A stretch of 45,579 nt of DNA, from contig JAFOZZ010000105.1 of NCBI GenBank assembly GCA_017390945.1, forward strand, positions 1 through 45,579, in the 5' to 3' direction. Position 1 is the first letter of the stretch. Each line of letters starts with the position of its first letter. The notes beneath the pieces were generated by a model. That model did not search any database, was not told the origin of the DNA, and saw only the letters and a program-made list of their open reading frames with translations. Positions 23,592 to 32,129 of the stretch are shown one piece after another. The stretch comes from Akkermansia sp. (GTDB taxonomy: Bacteria > Verrucomicrobiota > Verrucomicrobiia > Verrucomicrobiales > Akkermansiaceae). Both the position numbers and the translations under genes were made by a program.

Positions 23592-23840
23592 ATGGCCAGA
23601 AGAACTTCACGCTCGCACTCCGCTCCGATGTATTACAGAATACCGATTATCCCCGGTGTGCTGTATGTCTGCATTAGCCGCTCCGGTTTATCTCTTAGCT
23701 TTGGTAAGAGCTCAGTGGGGCGTGCCTCAGTCAGCAAGCGCGGCGTGCGCCTCAATAAGAGCATAGCTGGGTTCAATATCGGTAAGACCTTTTCTTTTTC
23801 CTCGATTGCTCGTCTGTTTGGACAGGGTAAGAATAAATAA
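23592..23840 (+). CDS. Small DUF4236-like protein
   Basis: 82 residues from ATG 23592, basic and serine-rich. The core YRIPIIPGVLYVCISRSG, then LSLSFGKSSVG, then VSKRGVRLNKSIAG resembles DUF4236, whose short beta-rich proteins share a PG-(x)-(R/Y)-(x)-(x)-(x)-S-(x)-SG-(x)-S-(x)-SFG pattern. If the family boundary is followed, ATG 23628 (70 residues) is an alternative start; the promoter allows both. It is the first gene of a short rightward unit with the membrane protein 14 bases downstream. DUF4236 has no established function. A strong promoter suggests high expression. Confidence 0.68.
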   Translation: MARRTSRSHSAPMYYRIPIIPGVLYVCISRSGLSLSFGKSSVGRASVSKRGVRLNKSIAGFNIGKTFSFSSIARLFGQGKNK

Positions 23841-23854
23841 GACGAACTCGAGCT

Positions 23855-24835
23855 ATGAATACAAAGCTGATTTTCTCGCTTGTGCTGGCGCTGGGGATGC
23901 CGGCGTATGCTGCTACTGCTGCGGAGCCTCTGCCGACGGTGGCGCTCGATTCCTGCTTCAATACCGTGCTCATTCTGGCGATTGTGATGGCGGTGCTTGG
24001 CTTTATCGGTTTGCTGACAGCCAGCGCTGACCATGTGGATTTGCACTACGGCATGGGTGATGTGTATCTCTCTGTTCCTCTCGCTCTGGCAACGTGGATG
24101 GGGCTGGGCTCGCTAATGCTGATGGGGGCGCGAGGTGACGATTTGCTGCCCTTCATGCAGCAGAAGATGTGGCTTTCCGGTGCTTCGATTGTTCTGGCTC
24201 TGATTCTGTCGTTCATTCTGGTGCGCCGCTGTAATCCGCAGGCCGGATTTTTCAGCCTGACACTGGCTGCCTTTGGCCGTTTGTTTGTGGATACTCTCAG
24301 CCAGTTGTTCTCTATCCTCGTGGTGCTGGGCGGCCTGTGGGTGATTTTTGGCGGCGGCAAGAAGCAGAATGGCGAGCACGTCTCCTTCATGGGGCGCCTG
24401 GGCTGTGCCTTCGCTTTTGTCTGGATGTTCAACCTGGCCTGGGGTTCCATCCGTACGACTACGCGTGAGACCGTGTCGTCCACCAATGGTTATTTGCTGG
24501 GGATTCTCAATGTGCTGTGCATCGCTGCCGCTGGTTATGCCGGTTACTTGTATGTCAATGCGACTCCGGTCAGCAAGCCCGCTGATTTGGTAGCTGCTGT
24601 GCAGGCGGGCGATGCTGATGCGTGCCGCGCCATCATGGCGGCAAATCCGCTGTTGGAGCGCAATGCCGCTATCGAACACGCCGTAGTGAATAAGCAGCTG
24701 CGTATGCTCAACGTCATTGTGCGCGACGAGATGGATTTGGATTACGCGCTTGATGTGGCAACTCAGAATGACAAAACATCTGTTCAGAGTTTCCTCAACG
24801 AGAAGGCTCGCCTTTCTGCTCCTGCGGAAAAATAA
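23855..24835 (+). CDS. Multi-span membrane protein with a C-terminal helical-repeat domain
   Basis: 326 residues: signal peptide or first helix (1-22, ending AYAATA), then about six membrane segments between residues 35 and 232 (including a GGLWVIFGGGKKQNGEH loop), then a soluble C-terminal domain (about 240-320). That domain has two or three ankyrin-like helix pairs: PADLVAAVQAGDADACRAIM, then IEHAVVNKQLRMLNVIV, then ALDVATQNDKTSVQSFL. No catalytic motif is seen. It is probably co-transcribed with the DUF4236-like gene. Function unknown. Confidence 0.8.
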   Translation: MNTKLIFSLVLALGMPAYAATAAEPLPTVALDSCFNTVLILAIVMAVLGFIGLLTASADHVDLHYGMGDVYLSVPLALATWMGLGSLMLMGARGDDLLPFMQQKMWLSGASIVLALILSFILVRRCNPQAGFFSLTLAAFGRLFVDTLSQLFSILVVLGGLWVIFGGGKKQNGEHVSFMGRLGCAFAFVWMFNLAWGSIRTTTRETVSSTNGYLLGILNVLCIAAAGYAGYLYVNATPVSKPADLVAAVQAGDADACRAIMAANPLLERNAAIEHAVVNKQLRMLNVIVRDEMDLDYALDVATQNDKTSVQSFLNEKARLSAPAEK

Positions 24836-24902
24836 TATCCGCAGGAGACGCTGAAAAATTGCGTTTTTTGGCCAAACTCTCTAGTTGCCTCCAATTTTTT
24901 GC

Positions 24903-24931
24903 TCGACAAGGCATGGGGGCTCTGTTATAGG
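24903..24931 (+). promoter_or_regulatory. Predicted GH35 promoter, leaderless arrangement
   Basis: TCGACA (24903-24908), a 17-base spacer, TATAGG (24926-24931). Six bases separate the -10 from ATG 24938, placing the expected transcription start on the start codon. Confidence 0.6.
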
Positions 24932-24937
24932 TGTAGC

Positions 24938-26851
24938 ATGAAATTGCTCACATCTGTTATAGCGATGGTTGCATTGGCTTCTGTGGTTTCGGCTACGCCC
25001 GAGGCAATGAAGAATCTACAGAAGCCGCAGGCAGGGCAACCTGCCGTGTTGAGCTTTGGCGGCGATGGGGGCCGCGAGTTCCTGCTGGATGGGGTGCCGT
25101 TTCAGATTCGCTCGGGCGAGATTCACCCGCAGCGTGTGCCTCGTTCCCATTGGCGTCACCGTATTCGTTCGGCCAAGGCAATGGGTCTCAATACGATAGC
25201 TTTTTACGTGTTCTGGAATGCTCTGGAGCAGGAGGATGGTAGCTGGGATTTCTCCGGACGCAATGACATCGGCGCTTTCATTGATATGTGCGCCGAGGAA
25301 GGCATGTGGGTGCTGTTCCGCCCCGGCCCTTACGTATGCGGCGAGTGGGATTTGGGTGGCCTGCCAACCTATTTGCTGAAGGATGATGTAACCCCGCTGC
25401 GTTACACCGGCAATCCCAGGTTCATGGAAGCCCAGACCCGCTATCTGGAGAAGATTGCCGAGGTGGCCGTGCCGCGCCTCAGCCGCAATGGCGGCCCCAT
25501 TCTCATGGTGCAGCTGGAGAACGAATACGGCAGCTACAAGAGCCCGCATGATGAGATGGCTTACATCGAGTGGCTTAAAGACTTCTGGACGAAGAAGGGC
25601 GCCGGCCCGTTCTACCTCTCCGAGGGCTCCTCGAATCACCACCTGCGCTTTGTACCCAAGGGCGTGGCCGTAGGTCTGGACCCGGCTGACAATGCGTGGC
25701 AGATGAACAATGCGCTTCGCATCGCTCCGGGGGTACCGGTATTCTCCAGCGAAACGTATCCTGGCTGGCTGCGCCACTGGGGTGAGGGTAACTGGACCCC
25801 GAGCCGCAATGCGCTCAATTCCGTGCGCTGGTACATGCGCGATGGCGTGTCGTTCAACTTGTTTGTGTACCATGGCGGTACAAGCTTTGGCCTGACGGCT
25901 GGTGCCAACAGCAATGACAAGGGCGGAGAATTCCAGCCCGACCTGACCAGCTACGACTATGGCTCACCCGTGGGTGAGAATGGCAACCTGACCAAGGAGT
26001 ATTTCGAGTACCGTGACATCATCAGAAAAGCCTTGCCGGCCGGCGTGCAGCTGATTGAGCCGCAGCAACCGGTGTCGATGGAGATTCCTGCATTCCGTCC
26101 GCAGCGTGTGGCGGACTTCCATGCACTGTCTGCCATTCGTGAGGGAAAGACTTTCGACACGCCGCCCACGCTTGAGAGCCTGGGGCAGAATCAGGGTATT
26201 GGTATATACACCACTGGTATTCCGGCCGGCCCTGCCGCCAGGCTGACATGCCAGGCGCATGACTACGCCCTCGTGTACGTGGGAGATAAGTACATCGGCA
26301 CGCTTGACCGCCGCTTAGGGCAGAACACCATAGAGCTCCCCGCACGCGAGCGTGCTGAGCAGCTGAAGATTGTGGTAGATACCTTCGGTCACGTGAACTT
26401 CTGCTCCTATCTCGAGAAAGACCGCAAGGGCGTCATTGGCAAGGTGACTCTGGGGGACAAGGTGCTGACCGGCTGGAACGTCGCTCGCATGCCGCTCACC
26501 TCCGTACCCACAGGCGTGAAGAAAACCGGACACGCCCGCTACACCGAGAAAGGCGCCCTCTATCGCGCCACCATCGAGCTCTCCGGCGCCGTGCAGGATA
26601 CCTTCCTCGACATGACCGGCTGGCAGAAGGGCTACGTGTGGGTGAATGGCCACCTGCTGGGGCGCTACTGGCACATCGGCCCGCAGGAGCGTCTGTATTG
26701 CCCCGGCGAGTTCCTGAAGCAAGGCCAGAACACCATCGAGATTCTCGATATGCACATGGTCACTTCTACTCCGCCCGCCATCTCCGGCAAAACCGAGCGC
26801 AATATGGAGGTGCGTAAGCAAACAAAGTCCCTTAATAATCAGTGGGACTAA
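24938..26851 (+). CDS. Secreted GH35 beta-galactosidase
   Basis: 637 residues from ATG 24938; the frame opens at 24899, but the promoter and the signal peptide (about 1-19, ending VSA) favour 24938. The GH35 TIM barrel (about 38-370) shows GLNTIAFYVFWNALEQEDG, the RPGPYVCGEWDLGGLP signature (128-143), acid/base E196 in GGPILMVQLENEYGSY, and nucleophile E272 in SSETYPGWLRHWGEGN. Beta-sandwich domains follow, including the ligand-binding-type YVWVNGHLLGRYWHIGPQ near 568-585. It should remove terminal beta-galactose from oligosaccharides outside the cytoplasm, for example from mucin O-glycans (inference). It is monocistronic, ending at convergent hairpins. Confidence 0.95.
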   Translation: MKLLTSVIAMVALASVVSATPEAMKNLQKPQAGQPAVLSFGGDGGREFLLDGVPFQIRSGEIHPQRVPRSHWRHRIRSAKAMGLNTIAFYVFWNALEQEDGSWDFSGRNDIGAFIDMCAEEGMWVLFRPGPYVCGEWDLGGLPTYLLKDDVTPLRYTGNPRFMEAQTRYLEKIAEVAVPRLSRNGGPILMVQLENEYGSYKSPHDEMAYIEWLKDFWTKKGAGPFYLSEGSSNHHLRFVPKGVAVGLDPADNAWQMNNALRIAPGVPVFSSETYPGWLRHWGEGNWTPSRNALNSVRWYMRDGVSFNLFVYHGGTSFGLTAGANSNDKGGEFQPDLTSYDYGSPVGENGNLTKEYFEYRDIIRKALPAGVQLIEPQQPVSMEIPAFRPQRVADFHALSAIREGKTFDTPPTLESLGQNQGIGIYTTGIPAGPAARLTCQAHDYALVYVGDKYIGTLDRRLGQNTIELPARERAEQLKIVVDTFGHVNFCSYLEKDRKGVIGKVTLGDKVLTGWNVARMPLTSVPTGVKKTGHARYTEKGALYRATIELSGAVQDTFLDMTGWQKGYVWVNGHLLGRYWHIGPQERLYCPGEFLKQGQNTIEILDMHMVTSTPPAISGKTERNMEVRKQTKSLNNQWD

Positions 26852-26888
26852 AGAGATAGACGCCAGGAGGTTTCTATCGCAGGATTTT

Positions 26889-26920
26889 ATTGGACTTTGG
26901 CGTGTTCGTCAAAGTCCAAT
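26889..26920. terminator. Convergent terminator between GH35 and the DUF3592-like gene
   Basis: A perfect 11-bp stem (26889-26899 with 26910-26920) and a 10-base loop. A weaker AGTCCC/GGGACT pair (26826-26831/26844-26849) overlaps the GH35 stop; both contain the same AGTCC core. Confidence 0.72.
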
Positions 26921-26931
26921 TTGCTGTTGTC

Positions 26932-27429
26932 TCACCGTTTTTTGATAAGGTAAAAGCCGGTGGCGATGAGGAAGATGGTGAGGGCGGAGAAAAGGGTGAG
27001 GGCGAAATATTGGAGGAAGGGAACGCCTTTGCTGAGGACGGATTTTTCCGGGTGTGTGGGGTGGAGGTAGACAGGGACGCGGCCGGAGGCGATGGCTTGC
27101 CGGTACATGGCGTCCGTGAAATTGAAGCCGGCGTTGGTGACGTAGTAGGCGCGGCCATTGTATTCAATATCTACTTTGGCTTCGTAGTGGCGGCCTTTGC
27201 CTCCTCGGATTTTCTGCCGGACGCCGGGTTCCATGTGTAGCACGTGGCCGGTGATGGATGGGGTGTCCTCAGTCGTGTTGATGTAGTAGATGTTGCAGGC
27301 AGAGCCGCGTATGGGGATGAGCAGGAGGATGAGGGCTAGCCCCCAGGTGCACCAAGCTGCCCAGGTGTATTGTCTGCGGATTTCCTGTTTGAGGTAGTTG
27401 TTGTTTTCCAGCCAGTCGAGTTTTGCCAT
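26932..27429 (-). CDS. DUF3592-like two-helix membrane protein
   Basis: 165 residues: a first membrane helix at about 25-41, a beta-rich extracytoplasmic domain (about 45-135) with ITGHVLHMEPG, AKVDIEYNGRAYYVTNAG and VPVYLHPTHPEKSVL, and a second helix at about 139-160. The YLHPTHPEKSVL end of the soluble domain is typical of DUF3592, where a (V)-x-Y-x-P-x-(D/H)-P segment precedes the last helix. Function unknown. It is downstream of the dsbD terminator, so it probably has its own promoter; I did not find a convincing one. Confidence 0.75.
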   Translation of the reverse strand: MAKLDWLENNNYLKQEIRRQYTWAAWCTWGLALILLLIPIRGSACNIYYINTTEDTPSITGHVLHMEPGVRQKIRGGKGRHYEAKVDIEYNGRAYYVTNAGFNFTDAMYRQAIASGRVPVYLHPTHPEKSVLSKGVPFLQYFALTLFSALTIFLIATGFYLIKKR

Positions 27430-27441
27430 GATGAGGGATAG

Positions 27442-27476
27442 AAAAAGCCAGCGGTACGAGGGGGTACCGCTGGCTT
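27442..27476 (-). terminator. Terminator after dsbD
   Basis: A 13-bp perfect stem (27464-27476 with 27445-27457), a 6-base loop, and on the minus strand a run of T (27442-27446). It lies 13 bases after the dsbD stop. Confidence 0.92.
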
Positions 27477-27489
27477 GGTGAGGGTTAGA

Positions 27490-30400
27490 TTACTTCTGGA
27501 GCCCCAGCTGCTCTGTGAGGAAGCCATCCATGTAGATGGGGGTGAGCAGCTCGGTGGTGATGGCAGGCTCCTTGCCGGGCATGTAGAGCACGTTTACCGG
27601 CACGGAGGAGCGGTTCAGCCGGCGCATCTCGGCGTCAATCTCCGCATCGGGGCGGGTCTTGTCGGCTCGCATGAGCACTACTTTGCCCTGCTCGAAGAGG
27701 GCGCACACGTCGGCGGTGTAGGCGGTCTTCTTGTTCATCTGGCAGGTGGCGCACCACTTTGCCGTGAAGTCTACGTACACTGGGTGACCATCGGCCAGCG
27801 CTTTGTCCATGAGAGCCTTGCTCCAGGTGTTCCATGCGGGGTGTTCACCGGTAGCTACCTCGTAACCACTGGCGGCTGTGTCTGCGGCTACAGGCGAGGT
27901 AGCAGGCGCCTCGCTCACGGGGCGGGGCTTGGAGCCCCAGATGCCCACGGCAATCAGCAGCACGGCAATGACGCCACCAATCCAGCGGGTGGTCGCGTTC
28001 TGGTAGATGGGACACCAGCGGCCATATACCCAGAATGCGGAGCAGAATACAACCAGCGACATGAGAATCCACGGCTGATCTACGCTGAACTCCTCCGGCA
28101 GGAAGGCCAAGTAGACGTCGAGCATCCAGGCAGCAGCGGCGAAGAGGAGGAAGGAAAGCGCCTGCTTGAGGGATTCCATCCAGGCGCCGGGGCGGGGCAG
28201 GATGTTGACGAGGGAGGGGAAGGCACCCATGATGATGTACGGGAATGCCAGCCCCAGAGCCATGAAGGTGAGGGCAAGAATCATCCATACACCCGGCAGG
28301 GACATGGCGGCGGGCATGGCGGCACCCAGGAAGGGGGCGCTGCACGGAGTGGCTACCACGGTGACGAGCAGACCCTGGAAGAACGAGCCCATGAGCCCCT
28401 TCTTCTGTTGCAAGCCCTGGCCGGCACCTGTTGCGCCTACGCCGATTTCAAACAGACCGAACATGCTCAGACCCAGCACGAGCAGGAGTAGCATGATGCA
28501 GTAGACAATCCACTCATTCTGCATCCAGACAGCCCAGCTACGGGTGTCGGAGCCGGCGTCATTCCACAGCGTCTGAGCCCACTGCGTCCAGGGGGTGTTG
28601 GCCAGTACTTCGAGGTTGGATACCACGATGAGAGCCGTGGCCAGCAGCCAGAAGGATACCAGAATGCCGATGACGAATACGAGCGAGTGCATGAATACCT
28701 TGCGGCGCTCACCGCCGCCCAGCTCCACGAAGCTCATAATCTTCAGGCCAATGACAGGGAATACGCAGGGCATGAGGTTCAGGATGAGGCCGCCCAGGAA
28801 GAGCGAGCCAAAGATACCCCAGATGCCTGCGGGGATGCCGCTGGTGCTGGCGGGCTGAGGCTGAGCCGGGGTGGTGGTCACGGCTGCGGTTGCGGCAGCA
28901 GTGGCGCTGACGCTCAGCCTGGCGTGCTTGCCATCGAAGGTCAGGATGCCGTTGAGCTCCGGCACCTCCTTGCCTACGAGTGCTTCGTCCTTCACCGGAG
29001 CCATGCTGTCCTTATTGTCATTGCGCGGCAGGGTGAGGCTGTAGCCAGTGGCGGTTTTGGTAAGAGCCTGAGCAGCAGTGGGGTTAATGCTGTTGTCGTC
29101 GGAGAAGAAGTAGGCGCTCTTCACCTCGCCATCGGCAGTGAAGTTCAGCACCACGCTATCGGTGGTCTGCGTGATAGTAGCGGTGGTGGCGGTGTCGCCC
29201 AGTACCTCTACCTTGCTTTCCTCAGCTGCCCAGTTGGCGGCAGCGGCACCATCGCCAGCGGCAAGGGTGACCGTGGCGGACTTGGTATCCGGAGGATTGC
29301 AGCCTGTGTCGCTGCATGTCTGAGCGGTGCTGCTTACGGTGAAGTCGGCCTGCTGCGGGGCAGTGGCCTCGGGGGTCACCTTCCATACCACTGTGGGGGT
29401 GTTGTAGGTGTAGGCTACACCCAGCATGCCCTCGTGGCGGTCAGGTGCCTGCCAGTAGGGGCCTTCCACCTTGAAGCCGGCGGGTGCAGTGAGCTCGGCT
29501 GTCATGGGCTCGCCCACGGTGGCGGGGTTGCGGAAGTAGGCGTGCCAGGGTTGGGGAATATCGCCTTGCAGGGCAATGTAGAAAGCGGAGCCCGACTTGT
29601 AGCTGGTCACGCTGGCCTTGGCGGTCACGCTGAAGGTGCTGCCCTGGTTGCCATCCATACCGCCGAACAGGCCTCCACCAAAGGAGGGCGTGGTGGCAGA
29701 GGGCATCGGAGTAGTGTCCTCCTCCGTAGCTTCGTCTTCGTCGCCTTCTTCCTCTTCGGTGTCAGCTTCGTCGTCGGCGTCTTCCTCGTCAGCCTCCTCA
29801 TCGTCGGCTTCTTCTTCGTCCTCTTCTTCCTCCTCCTCGGTGGTGGTCTCCGTGGTGGCGGCGGGGGCGGGCTCTACGCCGGGGAAATCCACCTTCACGG
29901 CGGTGTGCTTGCCATCGAAGGTCAGGATGCCGCTGAGGATGGGCAGCTCTTTGCCTACCAGGGCTTCATCCTTTACGGGGGCCATGGTGTCCTTGTTGTC
30001 ATTGCGCGGCAGGGTGAGGCTGTAGCCTGTCTCGGTCTTAGCCAGGGGCTGAACCACAGAGGGGTTGATAGAATTGTCGTCGGAGAAGAAATAGGCCGTC
30101 TTCACTTCGCCCTCGGCGGTGAAGTTCAGCACCACGCTCTCCGGTGTCTGGGTGGCGGTGACCTCGCAAGCCGTGTCACCCAGCACCTCTACCTTGGTTT
30201 CCTCAGCGTCCCAGTTGGCGGCAGCGGCGCCATCGCCTGCGGTAAGGGTAACTGTGGCGGTCTTGGTGTCCGGGGGATTGCAGCCGGTGTCGCTGCATGT
30301 CTGGGCGGTGCTGCTGATGGCGAAATCTGCCTGTTGCGGCGCTCCTGCCTCGGGGGTCACTTTCCACACGACGGTGGGGGTATTGTAAGTGTAGGCTACA

Positions 30401-30729
30401 CCCAGCATGCTCTCGTGGCGGTCAGGTGCCTGCCAGTAGGGACCTTCCACCTTGAAGCCGGCTGGGGCGGTGAGCTCCGCCGTCATGGCCTCGCCAATAG
30501 TCGCAGGGTTGCGGAAGTAGGCGTGCCAGGGCTGGGGAATATCGCCCTTGAGCGCGATATAGAAGGACTGTCCCTCCTTGTAACTCCCCACGCTGGCCTT
30601 GGCGCTCACGCTGAAAGTGGCGGCCTGCTGTTGTGCGCCGCCGGGGGCAAAGGAAAAGCCCTCCAGCTGAGCCTGCACGGTGGCAGTCAACAGCGCTGTC
30701 GTCATTGTCAGAAATCTTACAATGTTCAT
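27490..30729 (-). CDS. dsbD: DsbD-type thiol:disulfide reductant conductor with duplicated N-terminal domain
   Basis: 1079 residues, nearly twice E. coli DsbD. A signal peptide (1-20) is followed by a DsbD-alpha-like domain (about 38-280) with the cysteine pair C145/C150 in CSDTGCNPP. Next come a highly acidic linker (about 295-340), a second nearly identical alpha-like domain (about 365-607) with C472/C477, and a DsbD/CcdA membrane region (about 635-932) with C655 in NLMPCVFP and C796 in ATPCSAPF. A C-terminal thioredoxin domain carries C993/C996 in KWCATCQMNKK. The protein should pass electrons from cytoplasmic thioredoxin through the membrane to periplasmic clients. The duplication may give two output modules. 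The promoter ends 6 bases before ATG. It is monocistronic. Confidence 0.92.
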   Translation of the reverse strand: MNIVRFLTMTTALLTATVQAQLEGFSFAPGGAQQQAATFSVSAKASVGSYKEGQSFYIALKGDIPQPWHAYFRNPATIGEAMTAELTAPAGFKVEGPYWQAPDRHESMLGVAYTYNTPTVVWKVTPEAGAPQQADFAISSTAQTCSDTGCNPPDTKTATVTLTAGDGAAAANWDAEETKVEVLGDTACEVTATQTPESVVLNFTAEGEVKTAYFFSDDNSINPSVVQPLAKTETGYSLTLPRNDNKDTMAPVKDEALVGKELPILSGILTFDGKHTAVKVDFPGVEPAPAATTETTTEEEEEEDEEEADDEEADEEDADDEADTEEEEGDEDEATEEDTTPMPSATTPSFGGGLFGGMDGNQGSTFSVTAKASVTSYKSGSAFYIALQGDIPQPWHAYFRNPATVGEPMTAELTAPAGFKVEGPYWQAPDRHEGMLGVAYTYNTPTVVWKVTPEATAPQQADFTVSSTAQTCSDTGCNPPDTKSATVTLAAGDGAAAANWAAEESKVEVLGDTATTATITQTTDSVVLNFTADGEVKSAYFFSDDNSINPTAAQALTKTATGYSLTLPRNDNKDSMAPVKDEALVGKEVPELNGILTFDGKHARLSVSATAAATAAVTTTPAQPQPASTSGIPAGIWGIFGSLFLGGLILNLMPCVFPVIGLKIMSFVELGGGERRKVFMHSLVFVIGILVSFWLLATALIVVSNLEVLANTPWTQWAQTLWNDAGSDTRSWAVWMQNEWIVYCIMLLLLVLGLSMFGLFEIGVGATGAGQGLQQKKGLMGSFFQGLLVTVVATPCSAPFLGAAMPAAMSLPGVWMILALTFMALGLAFPYIIMGAFPSLVNILPRPGAWMESLKQALSFLLFAAAAWMLDVYLAFLPEEFSVDQPWILMSLVVFCSAFWVYGRWCPIYQNATTRWIGGVIAVLLIAVGIWGSKPRPVSEAPATSPVAADTAASGYEVATGEHPAWNTWSKALMDKALADGHPVYVDFTAKWCATCQMNKKTAYTADVCALFEQGKVVLMRADKTRPDAEIDAEMRRLNRSSVPVNVLYMPGKEPAITTELLTPIYMDGFLTEQLGLQK
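28909..29637 (-). repeat. Second copy of the 729-bp in-frame duplication in dsbD
   Basis: It encodes residues 365-607, which repeat residues 38-280 with few substitutions and no visible length change. The offset between copies is 981 bp, equal to 327 codons. Confidence 0.9.
29890..30618 (-). repeat. First copy of the 729-bp in-frame duplication in dsbD
   Basis: It encodes residues 38-280. Stretches such as GDIPQPWHAYFRNPAT and GPYWQAPDRHE are identical in both copies. The near identity suggests a recent duplication or ongoing gene conversion. Confidence 0.9.
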
Positions 30730-30735
30730 GCCAGA

Positions 30736-30764
30736 AGTTTAGCATGATTCCCCTCACGCGGCAA
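30736..30764 (-). promoter_or_regulatory. Predicted dsbD promoter, leaderless arrangement
   Basis: Minus strand TTGCCG (30759-30764), a 17-base spacer, TAAACT (30736-30741). Six bases separate the -10 from ATG. Confidence 0.6.
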
Positions 30765-30788
30765 GCTCGAAATATGCTGATATTCGCA

Positions 30789-31343
30789 TTATTGCTGTAA
30801 ATATCCTGCTAAGCCCGTGGGAATCCATTCCTCGGGCGGTAATTGCCCCTCTGAAAGTGCCTTTCGTATGGCTGAGGACGAGGCCGGGTGATTGCCGGAT
30901 ATGAAGATAGCGCGCGTGTTTTCACGTGGCTGCGGAGCCGTGCCTCGGTGGTAAACAATAAAGGAAAGGTGCTCGCAGAGGTAATCATAGCGAGCCCAGC
31001 GGTGCAGCTGCTCCCACTGGTCTGTCCCCATGAGCCAATAGAGCTCGGCCTGCGGGTAGAGCTCGCGGCAGGCCTCCACCACCCGCCAGCTGTAGCTGGG
31101 GGGCGGGAGCGTGAGGTCCAGCTCGCTTACCTCCGCCTGGGGAATACCCGCTACGGCGATGCGGAGCATCTCCACGCGTTGCTTATCGGTAAAAAAGTGC
31201 TGCCGCCCGGTCTTGAACGGAGAGCAGGCGGCAGGCAGGAAAAGGCTGCGATCCAGTCCGGCGGCGGTCACGGCTGCTTGGGCGATTGCCAGGTGGCCGG
31301 TGTGCACTGGGTCAAACGACCCGCCGAACAGGCAGATTTTCAT
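30789..31343 (-). CDS. nadD: Nicotinate-nucleotide adenylyltransferase
   Basis: 184 residues from ATG 31343. The nucleotidyltransferase signature KICLFGGSFDPVHTGHLAIA contains the GxFDPxHxGH ATP-binding motif. YWLMGTDQWEQLHRW and the C-terminal SGNHPASSSAIRKAL (the ISSTxIR-type motif) complete the NadD pattern. It makes nicotinic acid adenine dinucleotide in NAD synthesis. The start overlaps the stop of the M23 lipoprotein gene (TGATG), so the two are translationally coupled; a GTG one codon upstream is an unlikely alternative. Confidence 0.94.
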   Translation of the reverse strand: MKICLFGGSFDPVHTGHLAIAQAAVTAAGLDRSLFLPAACSPFKTGRQHFFTDKQRVEMLRIAVAGIPQAEVSELDLTLPPPSYSWRVVEACRELYPQAELYWLMGTDQWEQLHRWARYDYLCEHLSFIVYHRGTAPQPRENTRAIFISGNHPASSSAIRKALSEGQLPPEEWIPTGLAGYLQQ

Positions 31344-32026
31344 CACAGACCTTCGGTGTCTTTGTAGGGCAGGAAGCAGCCGATGGGAAGCTTCACATAC
31401 TTCTGCTCGGGCTTCAGGCGGCGATAGTGGTTGATGAACGCTGTCAGGTCGCCGTAGTTCTTGGCGGTCTTGGGGATACCCTGCTGGCCGCAGTTCACCA
31501 GAATATTGAAGTGCAGTTCGGCGTGCAGGTGGGCAGGGAACATACCACGGTTGGTGCCGATGGTGCCTACCTGGTCGCCACGCTTCACGAGCTGACCCAG
31601 CTTCACATCGATGCGATCCAGGTGGCCATAGAGCGTCTGGCAGCAGAGCACACGGCCGCTGCGGGGTTCGCGGAAAGCATGGCGCACAATCACCACCTTG
31701 CCCCAGCGGCCGCGAGCATCAGCGGCGTAGGTGACGAGGCCGTGACCGATGGTGTACACCGGGTCGCCCAGGTCGGTGTTGCCACCGCCGTTGCCGTTCC
31801 AGTCCTCACCCAGGTGGCGCGGAGTTTTCAGGCGCAGACCACGAGCTTTGTAGTAGCCATCACCGTTGGGCTTGCCCACCGGGTAGTCAAAGCCATCAGC
31901 CAGGGGCACGAGCGCCCACTTGCCATCAGCCGTTTTCTGAGCCATGGTTACACCGCATGATGTGCTGCCCAGAAGAACGAACAGCGCCATCGCCATAAAG
32001 CAAATCTGTTGGTATACGCGCACCAT
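31343..32026 (-). CDS. M23-family metallopeptidase lipoprotein
   Basis: 227 residues. A hydrophobic signal ends in a probable lipobox at C24 (LLGSTSCG). The M23/LytM fold spans about 48-175: zinc ligands H71 and D75 in RHLGEDWNG, a conserved His in LYGHLDRID (H135), and the H-x-H motif H166/H168 in PAHLHAELHF. M23 enzymes cut peptide bonds in peptidoglycan, and the HxH and first-motif ligands are intact, so it is probably active. It heads a two-gene unit with nadD, an odd functional partner. The promoter ends 6 bases before the ATG. Confidence 0.9.
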   Translation of the reverse strand: MVRVYQQICFMAMALFVLLGSTSCGVTMAQKTADGKWALVPLADGFDYPVGKPNGDGYYKARGLRLKTPRHLGEDWNGNGGGNTDLGDPVYTIGHGLVTYAADARGRWGKVVIVRHAFREPRSGRVLCCQTLYGHLDRIDVKLGQLVKRGDQVGTIGTNRGMFPAHLHAELHFNILVNCGQQGIPKTAKNYGDLTAFINHYRRLKPEQKYVKLPIGCFLPYKDTEGL

Positions 32027-32032
32027 GCTCTC

Positions 32033-32062
32033 AGCATATCATATAGAGCCCATGTCTGGCAA
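32033..32062 (-). promoter_or_regulatory. Predicted promoter of the M23 lipoprotein/nadD unit
   Basis: Minus strand TTGCCA (32057-32062), an 18-base spacer, TATGCT (32033-32038). Six bases separate the -10 from ATG. Confidence 0.6.
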
Positions 32063-32129
32063 GCCTCAAAATTGCCATATTACACTCACTTTGCCGCCGC
32101 ATGACACAAAGTGATGGCTCGTTGCTATC

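Noticed and set aside
29750-29860. Simple-sequence tract rich in GAA/GAG-type codons inside dsbD, considered as a microsatellite or CRISPR-like array
   Set aside because: It encodes the acidic linker in frame with mixed Glu/Asp codons; there are no regular spacers.
28687-30747. 686-codon open frame opposite dsbD
   Set aside because: It lies entirely over recognised dsbD coding sequence, with Gly/Val-rich low-complexity translation mirroring the repeated domains and acidic linker. No family resemblance.
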